Part shown: piece after piece, positions 27,743-35,535 of the stretch
How positions within the stretch are numbered: the stretch's first letter is position 1
How the letters are laid out: each line of letters starts with the position of its first letter
Assembly (NCBI RefSeq): GCF_019898765.1
Contig: NZ_JAIOKB010000003.1
Span: forward strand, 1 to 64,000
Source: Sphingomonas yunnanensis
GTDB taxonomy: Bacteria; Pseudomonadota; Alphaproteobacteria; Sphingomonadales; Sphingomonadaceae
Length of the DNA stretch: 64,000 nucleotides
Direction of reading: 5' to 3'
Program-made: the position numbers and the translations under genes
The notes under the pieces: model-generated
The model's input: only the letters and a program-made list of their open reading frames with translations
Databases searched by the model: none
Told to the model about the DNA's origin: nothing

Positions 27743-29010
27743 TCAGCCGTGCTGCCGCTTGCCCTCGAGCAGCGCCGCGGGCGGCGGCAAGCCGTCCGTC
27801 AGCATGTCCGCCCACTCCTGCGCGATCGCGCGCCGGCGCGGCATGTACGCGGCCCGATTGTAGGCCGCCTCGACACCATCGGGGACGTGAGCGAGCATCA
27901 AGTCGATCACGGCGCGATCGCCGTCCTGGCCGCGCGCCTTCGCCAGCTCGTTCATCACGGTCGAGAAGGTCGACCTCCAGCCGTGCGGCACATGCACCCC
28001 GGAGAAACCCGCCTCGCTGTAGCCTTGCTCAGTGTGCTGTCGCTGATCGGCTTCCGCGAATTGCGAACGCTGCGGAAGACCAGCCCCGGATTGCCCGCGC
28101 CCGAGAAGGCGATCGCGACCTTCACCGTCTCGACGGCTTGGCGCGACAGCGGCACGAGGAATTCGAAGGCTGCGTCCTGCTTTCGCTCGACGCCGAGCTT
28201 CATCTTCGTCGCCGGCACGCGCCAGATCGGCTCCGCGCCGTCGAGATCCTCGAACTCGTGCTTCTCGGCCAGCCGCAGCGTCGCCGAGCGCACCGCCGTG
28301 AGCGCCAGCAGTCGGGAGGCGAGCTTCGTCAGCGGGTGACCGGGCTGGCGCTCCGATCCGGCGAGCACCGCCTGGGCCAGCTTGATCGTGCGCGCCGCCG
28401 GAAATTTGCCCTTGGTCTTCCGGCCGAGCGCGCGCTTCGTCACCGCCGATGGATCCGCCTGCGCGATGCCCGCGGCGATCGCCCGGGCGAAGACCTCCGA
28501 GATCCGCTGCCGCACGCGGTGAGCCGTCTCGACCGCACCGCGCGCCTCGATCGGCCGCAGCACCTCGAGCACCAGCGGCGTCGTAACCGCGGTGATCGGC
28601 AGCTTGCCTAACCGCGGGAAGACGTCGTTGACGAAGCTGTTGAGCACGATGCTCGCATAGCGCTCCGACCAGCCCGCCTTCTGGCTGGCGTGCCACTCGC
28701 GCGCGATCGTCTCGAAGGTGTTGCCCGCCATCGCGGTCTGCTCGGCCGCGCGCTGGCGCTTGCTCGCCGCCGGGTCGCTTCCCTCGCGCAGGCTCCGCGC
28801 CGCCTCCTCGCGTAGCGCCCGCGCCTTCGAGAGCGTCACCTCCGGGTAGCCCCCGAAGACCAAGCGCTTTTCTTTGCCGCCGATGCGATACTTCCAGCGC
28901 CATGACTTGAAGCCGCTCGGCAGCACGTAGAGGTAGAGCCCATTCGCGTCGCTGAGCTTGTAGGGCTTCTCTCGGGCAACTGCCTTCCGGCAGGCGACGT
29001 CGGTCAGCAC
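27743..29010 (-). pseudogene. P4-type integrase next to tRNA-Tyr, one frameshift
   Basis: The tRNA-adjacent integrase of the island. The N-terminal frame (GTG at 29010, VLTDVACRKAVAREKPYKLSDANGLYLYV) runs through the arm- and core-binding domains and the first catalytic arginine (ALTAVRSATLR) to LSKA, then loses frame near 28022. The other frame resumes exactly there with YSEAGFSGVHVPHGWRSTFS (catalytic H and R), MLAHVPDG and AAYNRAAYM (catalytic H and Tyr), ending at 27743. A single missing base explains it. All catalytic residues survive across the two frames. An upstream extension toward the tRNA is open but contains a terminator-like hairpin, so the later GTG is preferred. Real mutation or sequencing error cannot be distinguished. 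Confidence 0.75.
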
Positions 29011-29123
29011 TCGGTGCCCCCAGGCTGGCGAAATGGTGCCCCCAAAGTGCCCCCAGATTCGTCGTGCTGCATGGGTGTTGGTTGCGACCGACTGAGACGA
29101 CAAACAAGCCGTTCCACGAGGGA

Positions 29124-29147
29124 AGATAGCCCGTTTTGGGGCTATCT
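29124..29147 (-). terminator. hairpin downstream of tRNA-Tyr
   Basis: AGATAGCCC and GGGCTATCT form a perfect nine-base stem with a six-base loop, starting 22 bases past the tRNA 3' end. It is a likely tRNA terminator and separates it from the integrase gene; it could also be part of the integrase attachment region. Confidence 0.55.
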
Positions 29148-29169
29148 GAGACGACCTGGAATGAAGCTT

Positions 29170-29255
29170 TGGTGGAAGGGGCTGGATTCGAACCAGCGTA
29201 CACTTGCGTGGGCAGATTTACAGTCTGCTGCCTTTAACCACTCGGCCACCCTTCC
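29170..29255 (-). tRNA. tRNA-Tyr (anticodon GTA)
   Basis: The reverse complement folds as a class II tRNA with a long variable arm: acceptor GGAAGGG pairs with CCCTTCC, the anticodon loop is CTGTAAA (GTA), the T-arm is CTGG-TTCGAAT-CCAG, the discriminator is A and CCA is encoded, 86 bases in all. The integrase immediately downstream suggests that its 3' end is the island's attachment site. Confidence 0.95.
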
Positions 29256-29467
29256 ACGAGCGGCGCTGTCGAAAGCGAGGGCGCCCAATGCCCGCGCCGC
29301 ATCGCGCTGTCAACGCCTTCCGTCCGGCCTTCTCCATCGCGCCACGGCGGTTGCGTCGCGGCGCGCCCGCGCATAGCGTCCGCCGCACTTCCTCCCACCG
29401 CCGGAAAGCTCTCACCCATGTCGCGTCGTACGCTCGCCCCTTTCGCCACCCGCCGGAGCCGCGGCTG

Positions 29468-30217
29468 ATGGCGCGGCGCGGGCACCGGCCGAGCCAGCAG
29501 CAGGGCAACCGCACGCGGCTCTGGGGGCGCCATCCCGTGCTCGCCGCGCTCGCCAACCCGCGGCGGACGGTGCGCAAGCTCTGGGGGACGCGGGAGGCGC
29601 TCGCGACGCTCGATCTGCCGCCGGTGCTGCCGGTCGTCTTCGCCGAGGCGCCCGACCTCGGCCGGCTCGTCCCCGCGGATGCGCCGCACCAAGGGCTGGT
29701 GGCGGAGGTCGACCCGCTCGAGGACGTGTGGCTCGGCGACCTGCTCGCGGAAGGACGCGACGACCAGCGCCCGCTCGTCGTGCTCGACCAGGTGACCGAC
29801 CCGCACAATGTCGGCGCGATCCTGCGCTCCGCCGCGGCGTTCGACGCGCTCGGCATCGTCACGCAGGACCGCCACGCACCGCCCGAGTCGGGTGCGCTGG
29901 CGCGAGCCGCGTCGGGGGCGCTCGAGACGGTGCCGTGGGTGCGCGTGGTCAATCTCGCACGCGCGCTCGACGAGATCGGCGAGGCCGGCTTCTGGCGGAT
30001 CGGGCTCACCGGCCATGCGACCCAGACGCTGGCGCAGGCCATGGGAGCGCAGCGAGTCGCGATCGTGCTCGGCGCCGAGGGCGAGGGCATGCGCCAGAAC
30101 ACCGAGGCGCATTGCGACGAACTGGCACGGCTGCCGATCTCGGCCAAGGTGGAGAGCCTCAACGTCTCCAACGCCACTGCGATCGCGCTCTACGCCGCGG
30201 CGGCGCGGGTCGGCTGA
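29468..30217 (+). CDS. rlmB: RlmB-like 23S rRNA (guanosine-2'-O)-methyltransferase (TrmH/SPOUT family)
   Basis: A 249-residue RNA ribose methyltransferase. The N-terminal substrate-binding domain (about 1-80) begins at WGRHPVLAALANPRR. The SPOUT domain shows LDQVTDPHNVGAILRSAAAF (motif 1), IVLGAEGEGM (motif 2) and LPISAKVESLNVSNATAIALY (motif 3), forming the knotted AdoMet site. The start ATG at 29468 begins a basic linker (MARRGHRPSQQQGNRTR); the frame is open further upstream through the tRNA region but without conserved sequence. It lies divergent from tRNA-Tyr and marks the return to ordinary chromosome. Confidence 0.9.
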   Translation: MARRGHRPSQQQGNRTRLWGRHPVLAALANPRRTVRKLWGTREALATLDLPPVLPVVFAEAPDLGRLVPADAPHQGLVAEVDPLEDVWLGDLLAEGRDDQRPLVVLDQVTDPHNVGAILRSAAAFDALGIVTQDRHAPPESGALARAASGALETVPWVRVVNLARALDEIGEAGFWRIGLTGHATQTLAQAMGAQRVAIVLGAEGEGMRQNTEAHCDELARLPISAKVESLNVSNATAIALYAAAARVG

Positions 30218-30260
30218 GGTTCGTTCACGCGCAGACGCGATGAGGCCATGAAGAAGATTG

Positions 30261-30387
30261 GTTCACGCGGAGGCGCGGAGGCGCAGAGAGGGCGCGCGCG
30301 GCAGCGGTGTCGCGCGCCGATCTCGGGCGTAAGGTGACGAGCGCCCAAGGCGGTTCACCTCCGCGTCTCCGCGCCTCCGCGTGAACC
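30261..30387. repeat. long inverted repeat of the GTTCACGCGGAGG family
   Basis: The left arm starts GTTCACGCGGAGGCGCGGAG (30261 on) and the right arm ends CTCCGCGCCTCCGCGTGAAC (to 30387). About 30 bases pair with few mismatches across about 66 bases. The same arms recur around 54386-54674. It fills the gap after rlmB and before the convergent ferredoxin gene. Confidence 0.75.
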
Positions 30388-30470
30388 TCCTCCTGGCGCC
30401 ACGCGCCGTTTCTCGGCGCCGCCCTATGCGCGTATTGGCGCGGATCTATTCGACCGACCGCCGGACCGCC

Positions 30471-30788
30471 TCAATCGTCCGCGCCGACGCGCACGCGCAG
30501 GCCGTCGAGCGCCGGGCCGAACTCGACCTGGCACGACAGCCGCGAGGTCGAGTCGCGGTCGCTCGCGGCGTCGAGCAGATCGTCCTCGTCCTGGCCGATC
30601 GGCGGCAGCAGCGACAGGAAGGCGGGGTCGACGTGGACGTGGCAGGTGGCGCAGCTGCAGCAGCCGCCGCACAGCGCCAGGATCTCGTCGATCCCGGCCT
30701 CGCGGATCACTTCCATCACCGACAGGCCGGCGGCGCCGTCGATCTCGCGTTCTTCCCCCGCGCGCGTCTCGACGATAAGCTTGGGCAT
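30471..30788 (-). CDS. 2Fe-2S ferredoxin (adrenodoxin type)
   Basis: A 105-residue electron carrier. MPKLIVETRAGEEREI opens the beta-grasp fold. The cluster cysteines lie in CGGCCSCATCHVHV and LSCQ: the C-x5-C-x2-C pattern followed by a distant Cys, as in Isc-type and cytochrome P450-associated ferredoxins. The extra cysteine within the loop (GGCCS) is also seen in some relatives. The start at 30788 follows family practice (MPKL/MPKI). It is divergent from the glycosylase gene with 54 bases between starts. No redox partner lies next to it. Confidence 0.9.
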   Translation of the reverse strand: MPKLIVETRAGEEREIDGAAGLSVMEVIREAGIDEILALCGGCCSCATCHVHVDPAFLSLLPPIGQDEDDLLDAASDRDSTSRLSCQVEFGPALDGLRVRVGADD

Positions 30789-30842
30789 GCTGGTCTCCAC
30801 CGAAAATCGCCCGATCCATGCCGTTTACGCGGGAGCCGCGCA

Positions 30843-31469
30843 ATGGGGCTGAGTGCGGCGGCGCTCACCGCCGGGCTCGACGCACTGGCAGAGATCGAGC
30901 CCGCCTTCGCCGCCGCGATCGGGCGCGTCGGCTATCCCGCGCCGCGTATCCGCGCCACCGGCTATGCCACGCTGCTGCGCACGATCCTGGGCCAGCAGGT
31001 GAGCGTGCGCGCGGCCGATTCGGTGTGGCGCAAGCTCGCCGAGCACGGCGATCCCGGCGACCCGGCGCTGGTCACCGCGCTCGGCGACGAGGAACTGCGC
31101 GCCTGCGGCTTCTCGCGGCAGAAGGCGGGCTATGCGCGCAGCCTCGCCGGGCTGGTGACGAGCGGCGCGCTCGATCTCGCCGCGCTGCCCGCCGACGACG
31201 AGGAGGCGATCGCGCAGCTGGTCGCGGTGAAGGGCATCGGGCGCTGGTCGGCCGAGGTGTACCTGCTGTTCGCCGAGGGCCGCCCCGACATCTGGCCCGC
31301 GGGCGACCTGGCGGTGCAGATCGAGACCGGCCGCATCCTCGGCCACGCCGAGCGCCCGAGCGAGAAGCTCACCCGCGCGCTGGCCGAGCCGTGGCGCCCG
31401 CACCGCGGCGCCGCGGCGATCTTCACCTGGCACCATTATGGCGCAGGGGCTGACGCCGCCCCAGTGTGA
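30843..31469 (+). CDS. DNA-3-methyladenine glycosylase II (AlkA/HhH-GPD family)
   Basis: A 208-residue base-excision repair enzyme that removes alkylated purines. ILGQQVSVRAADSVW is the usual N-terminal signature, LVAVKGIGRWSAEVYLLF is the helix-hairpin-helix that grips DNA, and the catalytic Asp lies in WPAGDLAVQ. It lacks the N-terminal domain of E. coli AlkA, as is typical for the short alphaproteobacterial form. The ATG at 30843 begins the conserved stretch. The frame is complete. Confidence 0.88.
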   Translation: MGLSAAALTAGLDALAEIEPAFAAAIGRVGYPAPRIRATGYATLLRTILGQQVSVRAADSVWRKLAEHGDPGDPALVTALGDEELRACGFSRQKAGYARSLAGLVTSGALDLAALPADDEEAIAQLVAVKGIGRWSAEVYLLFAEGRPDIWPAGDLAVQIETGRILGHAERPSEKLTRALAEPWRPHRGAAAIFTWHHYGAGADAAPV

Positions 31470-31489
31470 GGGGGCGCTGGGCGTGTCGG

Positions 31490-32305
31490 CTACGCCAGTC
31501 CGAGCCGCGGTCGCGGGCGCGGCGGGACGCGCAGCCAGCCCTCGGTCAGCGCGCCAGCCGCCGCCAGCGCGCCGAGCGCGAACAGCAGCGCCGGGGTGAC
31601 CGTCAGCAAGGCCTTCGCCGCGCTCTCCCAGGCCATACTCGCCGCGACCGTGTCGAACGCGACTGCCTGGAGCACGAGCGAGGCCGCCACGACCAGGAAC
31701 GCGCCGCCGTCGCGCCGACCGCGCCACATCGCGAGCGCGCCGCCGATCGACACCAGCATCGCCAGCTGGAACGACAGCGCGAAGCCGCTGTGCCGCGCCA
31801 CCTCCCAGTCGAAGAAGCCGGGAACCGCGGGAAACAGCCGTCCTATGATCGGCGGCAGCACCAGCAGCGCGGTCGCTAACATCGCGGCGGCATGGGCGCG
31901 CACCTGTCGTCGCGCGAGCAGCGCCTGGCGCACCAGCGCGACGAAGGTGACGAGCGCGAGAAGGTCGACCAGCGCGAGCCGGGCGCCGAAGCTGGTGTGG
32001 AAGGGATCGCTTCGCGCGACGAAGAGCGCGATCCCGCCCTGCACCGCGGCGAGGCTGGCGCCAGCGAACAGTGGCACGATCGCGAACAGCGCCAGCCCGG
32101 CGGTGCGGTGGAGCGCGACACGGCGGTCATGGATCGACCAGAGCTGGACCGCGAGCAGCACCAGCCAGGCGGTGGCGCTCAGCCCGTGCGCGTGGAGCGC
32201 GAGCGGTGCGGCGCGCAGCGCGCCGAAATAGCCGGGCCAGAACGCCAGCAGGATCAGCGGCAACAGCAGCAGCACTGCCCGATAGCCATGACGATAGGGC
32301 ATCAC
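31490..32305 (-). CDS. multi-pass inner-membrane protein of unknown function
   Basis: A 271-residue protein with about seven hydrophobic helices (for example AVLLLLPLILLAFWPGYFGAL, AWLVLLAVQLW, AGLALFAIVPLFAGASLAAV, LALVTFVALV, MLATALLVLPPIIGRLF). Histidines in the second and third segments (LHAHGLSATAW, LHRTAGL) recall the heme-ligand spacing of cytochrome b561-like or DUF2306-type proteins, but this is only a resemblance. It is convergent with the glycosylase gene and stands alone as a transcription unit. Confidence 0.65.
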   Translation of the reverse strand: MMPYRHGYRAVLLLLPLILLAFWPGYFGALRAAPLALHAHGLSATAWLVLLAVQLWSIHDRRVALHRTAGLALFAIVPLFAGASLAAVQGGIALFVARSDPFHTSFGARLALVDLLALVTFVALVRQALLARRQVRAHAAAMLATALLVLPPIIGRLFPAVPGFFDWEVARHSGFALSFQLAMLVSIGGALAMWRGRRDGGAFLVVAASLVLQAVAFDTVAASMAWESAAKALLTVTPALLFALGALAAAGALTEGWLRVPPRPRPRLGLA

Positions 32306-32600
32306 CGTCGCTCCCTCCCGCGCCGCTGACCCTGCCGATCGCGCGCGCGCCGTTCTCCCCCGGCGCGACCACGATACTGCCTCGCGCGGCCGTTCGATTG
32401 GACGGACTCAGCCACGATCGTGGTGATCTTTACAAACGGCATGGCGAGGACCTCGTGCGCCAGGAGGACGACGCGCGATCCGCGAGCCCGCACCCCCCGG
32501 CCCATCGCGGGGCGCTGCCGCCGAACTGCAATCAAAGCTCAGCGTCGCTGACACATGGGCCTGCCAAGGCCACCGCGGGGACGCGGCGGCGGAGGCGCAG

Positions 32601-33446
32601 ATGAAGGGGCGGACGATCGGGGCTTGGACGATGGGGCGGCGGGCTGGGCGAGCCGCGGTGACCGCGGCGCTGCTCCTCCTCTCCGGCCTGTCCGTGGCGG
32701 GTGCGTCGGAGCGGTTCGACGGGGCGGTCGAGGACGCGCGGCTGCTCGGCGCGCTATCGCTCGACGGCGAGCTGTACCATGTTCAGGGGGTCGAGATCGG
32801 CGCGCACCGCATCTGGGTCACTTCGGTCGACGGCGCGGCGCGGCGCGGTTACCTCCACGAGTTCGATCGCGCCACGGGCCGCTTCCGGCGCCGCATCGAG
32901 CTCACCGACGGCGTACGCTACCATCCCGGCGGGCTCTCGTTCCACGATGGCAGCCTGTGGGTGCCGGTCGCGGAGATGCGCCCCGACAGCTCGGCGGTGC
33001 TGGTCGAGCTCGACGCCGCGACGCTGCGCGTGCGCCGCCGCCTGCGGGTCGCCGACCATCTCGGCTGCGTCGCGGTCGCACCCGACGGCCGGTTGATCGC
33101 GGGCAATTGGGACAGCCGGCTGCTCTACGTGATCGATCCCGCCGACACCGCGACGGTGCGCGCGGTGCCCAACTCCTCGGCGACACATTATCAGGACATG
33201 AAGTTCGTCGCCGGCGCGCTCGTCGCGGGCGGCAATCTCGACCTGTGGAGCGGCACCGTCGATTTCCTCGATTGGCCCTCCCTCGCGCTCCGCCGCACGC
33301 TGCGCGCGGGGGCGATCGGTCCGGTGCGACCGTTCGGGCGCGGCGGTCCCTATACTGGCGAGGGCTTGGCGATCGAGGGGCGTGACCTCTACCTGCTGCC
33401 GGAGGATGGGCCGAGCCGGCTGTTCCATTTCCGCCTCGCCGCCTGA
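32601..33446 (+). CDS. secreted DUF6454-like beta-propeller protein
   Basis: A 281-residue exported protein. The signal peptide includes AAVTAALLLLSGLSVAGAS. The mature part contains YHVQGVEIGAHRIWVTSVDGAARRGYLHEFD, RYHPGGLSFHDGSLWVPVAEM, GCVAVAPDGRLIAGNWDS and YQDMKFV, the repeating order seen in DUF6454 proteins. These fold as blade-like repeats and have no established activity. The start at 32601 has GGAGG about eight bases upstream. The 295-base gap before it, shared with the divergent membrane-protein gene, shows no other gene. Confidence 0.75.
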   Translation: MKGRTIGAWTMGRRAGRAAVTAALLLLSGLSVAGASERFDGAVEDARLLGALSLDGELYHVQGVEIGAHRIWVTSVDGAARRGYLHEFDRATGRFRRRIELTDGVRYHPGGLSFHDGSLWVPVAEMRPDSSAVLVELDAATLRVRRRLRVADHLGCVAVAPDGRLIAGNWDSRLLYVIDPADTATVRAVPNSSATHYQDMKFVAGALVAGGNLDLWSGTVDFLDWPSLALRRTLRAGAIGPVRPFGRGGPYTGEGLAIEGRDLYLLPEDGPSRLFHFRLAA

Positions 33447-33694
33447 GCGCGATCTTCGGTGCCTGTATCCTCGCCGTCTTTGGCGGCCCGGCGCTGCGCG
33501 GCGAGTCGGCGCGATGGAACGAGTCGCTCGCTAACCTGCTCGACCCCGCCGCGGCGCTGGCGACGCTGGCGATCGGCGCGCATTTCGCGACGGACGGCGT
33601 GCTGCTGCTGCTCGGGCCGCTGCACCTGATCGCGGGGGATCGCGGCCGGGTGGACGGCCGAATCAGCGCACGCCGACCGTGGCCGTGGCGCGGC

Positions 33695-34003
33695 TCAGTC
33701 GCGCGCGCCGTTGATCCGGCGCACGCGCTGGCGGACATAGGCGACCTGCTCGTCCGTCAGCTGACCCTTGCCGTCGGCGACCATCTGAGCGACCTCGGTG
33801 CGAAGCGCGGCCGCCGCGGCGAGACGCTGGCGACGCATCGTCGGCGTGGCCGAAGAATTGGGGAACTCCTGCGCGGGCGTGAAAACCGGAGCGCTCGCCG
33901 GCGTGTCGAGCACCAGCCCGCTGCCGTTGCCATATTGCGCGAGGGCGGGCGCGGCGGCGAGCGGCAGGGCCAGCACCGTGGCGGTGATCAGACGGCGGCG
34001 CAT
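33695..34003 (-). CDS. small exported protein of unknown function
   Basis: 102 residues with a signal peptide (MRRRLITATVLALPLAAAPALAQ) and a mature part rich in Ala and Gln ending in a basic helix (VAYVRQRVRRINGARD). AGGAG lies about seven bases before the ATG at 34003. It was not recognised as a named family. Between it and the previous gene (33447-33694) lies a short open stretch encoding hydrophobic residues without a clear start; no gene is called there. Confidence 0.65.
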   Translation of the reverse strand: MRRRLITATVLALPLAAAPALAQYGNGSGLVLDTPASAPVFTPAQEFPNSSATPTMRRQRLAAAAALRTEVAQMVADGKGQLTDEQVAYVRQRVRRINGARD

Positions 34004-34071
34004 CTCGACTCCTCTCGACATGAGACAGCGAAGCTACCCCATCGCCATCCGCTCAGCATGCGAAATCGCGT

Positions 34072-34500
34072 TCATTTCGCCGGCTTCCACACCTGCGTCT
34101 GACAGAAGAAGGCGATGCAGCCCTTGACGTTGAGCGTGCCGTCGGCGTTGCGCGCGACGATCGACTTGTAGGTCTTGCCGTTGCGGGGATCGTAGATCTT
34201 GCCGCGCCAGTCCTTGCCCTCGTCGGTGAAGCCCGACAGGATCGGCAGGCCCAGGATCGGGCGCGAGCGCAGCGCCGCGTCGGAGTTGTTGACGTCGGTG
34301 TCGGGCGCGCCGGGGCGCTTCTTGAGGATCGTGGTGAGCCGGCCGCAGACGCTGCCCTCGCACGGCCCGACCGTGACCACGCCCGCGCCGTCCTCGGTGA
34401 GGTAGCGCCCCGCGATCGGAGCGGCGGCATCGGCGGAGGCGGGAATGGCCAAAGCGACCGGGGCGAGCAGCGCGAGCGCGGCGGGGAGGGGGAGACGCAT
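34072..34500 (-). CDS. DUF2147 exported protein
   Basis: 142 residues: signal peptide (MRLPLPAALALLAPVALAIPASADA), then the DUF2147 core, recognisable by GRYLTEDGAGVVTVGPCEGSVCGRL, the DWRGKIYDPRNGKTYKS block and the closing LNVKGCIAFFCQTQVW. Members are small periplasmic proteins of unknown role with a likely disulphide (two Cys near each end). The start codon is only 21 bases from the divergent mtnP start, so the two promoters must overlap each other's 5' coding region; no ribosome site was seen for this gene. Confidence 0.88.
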   Translation of the reverse strand: MRLPLPAALALLAPVALAIPASADAAAPIAGRYLTEDGAGVVTVGPCEGSVCGRLTTILKKRPGAPDTDVNNSDAALRSRPILGLPILSGFTDEGKDWRGKIYDPRNGKTYKSIVARNADGTLNVKGCIAFFCQTQVWKPAK

Positions 34501-34521
34501 GGCCAGGAATATCGAGGAACG

Positions 34522-35394
34522 ATGATGAACACGCAATGGACGATCGGGATCATCGGGGGCTCGGGGCTGTACGCCATCGACGGTCTGGAGGAAGCCGAGT
34601 GGCGCGACGTCGCGACCCCATGGGGCGCGCCGAGCGACCAGCTCCTGTTCGGCCGGCTCGGCGGCGTGCCGGTGCGGTTCCTCCCGCGGCACGGTCGCGG
34701 CCACCGGCTCGCGCCCGGCGACATACCCGCGCGCGCCAACATCGACGCGCTCAAGCGCGCCGGCTGCACCGACGTGATCGCGCTCTCCTCGGTCGGGTCG
34801 CTGCGCGACGCGCTGGCGCCGGGCAGTTTCGTGCTGGTCGACCAGTTCGTCGACCGCACGATCGCGCGCGCCGCCTCTTTCTTCGGCAGCGGGCTGGTGG
34901 CGCATGTCAGCTTCGCCGACCCGGTGTGCCAGCGGCTCTCTGCCCTGGCGGCGGCGGCGGTCACCGCGGCGGGCGGGCAAGTGGCCGAGCGCGCCACCTA
35001 TCTGGCGATGGAAGGGCCGATGTTCTCGACCCGCGCCGAGAGCCGGCTGTACCGCGACTGGGGCTGCGACGTGATCGGCATGACCGCGCTGCCCGAGGCG
35101 CGGCTCGCGCGTGAGGCTGAGCTGCCCTATGCCCTGGTCGGCATGGTCACCGACTATGACTCGTGGCGCGTCGAGGGCGCCGCGGTCGATCTCGCGGCGG
35201 TGGTGGCGCAGGCCACGGCGAACGGGCGGGTGGCGCGCGCCGCGGTGGCGGCGCTGACGTCGATGCTGCCGGCCGATCGATCCGCCGTGCCCGCCGATAC
35301 CGCGCTCGACGGCGCGCTCTTCACCGCGGCAGCGGCGCGCGATCCGGCGCTGCTCGAGCGCAACGCGGCGATCCTGGCGCGCGTGCTCGGCTGA
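34522..35394 (+). CDS. mtnP: S-methyl-5'-thioadenosine phosphorylase
   Basis: A 290-residue purine-nucleoside-phosphorylase-family enzyme of methionine salvage that converts methylthioadenosine and phosphate into adenine and methylthioribose-1-phosphate. IIGGSGLY is the phosphate-binding N-terminus, RHGRGHRLAPGDIPARANI the family signature, ATYLAMEGPMFSTRAES the substrate loop, GMTALPEARLAREAELPYALVGMVTDYDSW the nucleoside pocket. GAGGAACG precedes the ATG pair at 34522/34525. No other methionine-salvage gene lies in the window. Confidence 0.93.
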   Translation: MMNTQWTIGIIGGSGLYAIDGLEEAEWRDVATPWGAPSDQLLFGRLGGVPVRFLPRHGRGHRLAPGDIPARANIDALKRAGCTDVIALSSVGSLRDALAPGSFVLVDQFVDRTIARAASFFGSGLVAHVSFADPVCQRLSALAAAAVTAAGGQVAERATYLAMEGPMFSTRAESRLYRDWGCDVIGMTALPEARLAREAELPYALVGMVTDYDSWRVEGAAVDLAAVVAQATANGRVARAAVAALTSMLPADRSAVPADTALDGALFTAAAARDPALLERNAAILARVLG

Positions 35395-35535
35395 GGTCGC
35401 CTGCTCGGGTATGGTCCTTCCGGTGTGAAGCGGCGAGATGCTCTTGGGGAGGCAGGAGCCCAGAGCCACGCGCGTCCCGCCCGATGGCGTTCGCCGGAGC
35501 AAGGTCTCACCGAGAGGGATCGCCTCGTAGCGATC

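Noticed and set aside
29124..29255. A second copy of the tRNA-Tyr 3' end as the far attachment site of the island
   Set aside because: No repeat of the T-arm/acceptor sequence was seen to the left within the window; the far site must be outside, diverged or lost, so no island boundary is claimed.
33447..33694. A short hydrophobic open stretch after the DUF6454-like gene
   Set aside because: No in-frame start with a ribosome site was found and the frame runs into antisense of the next gene; too weak to call.
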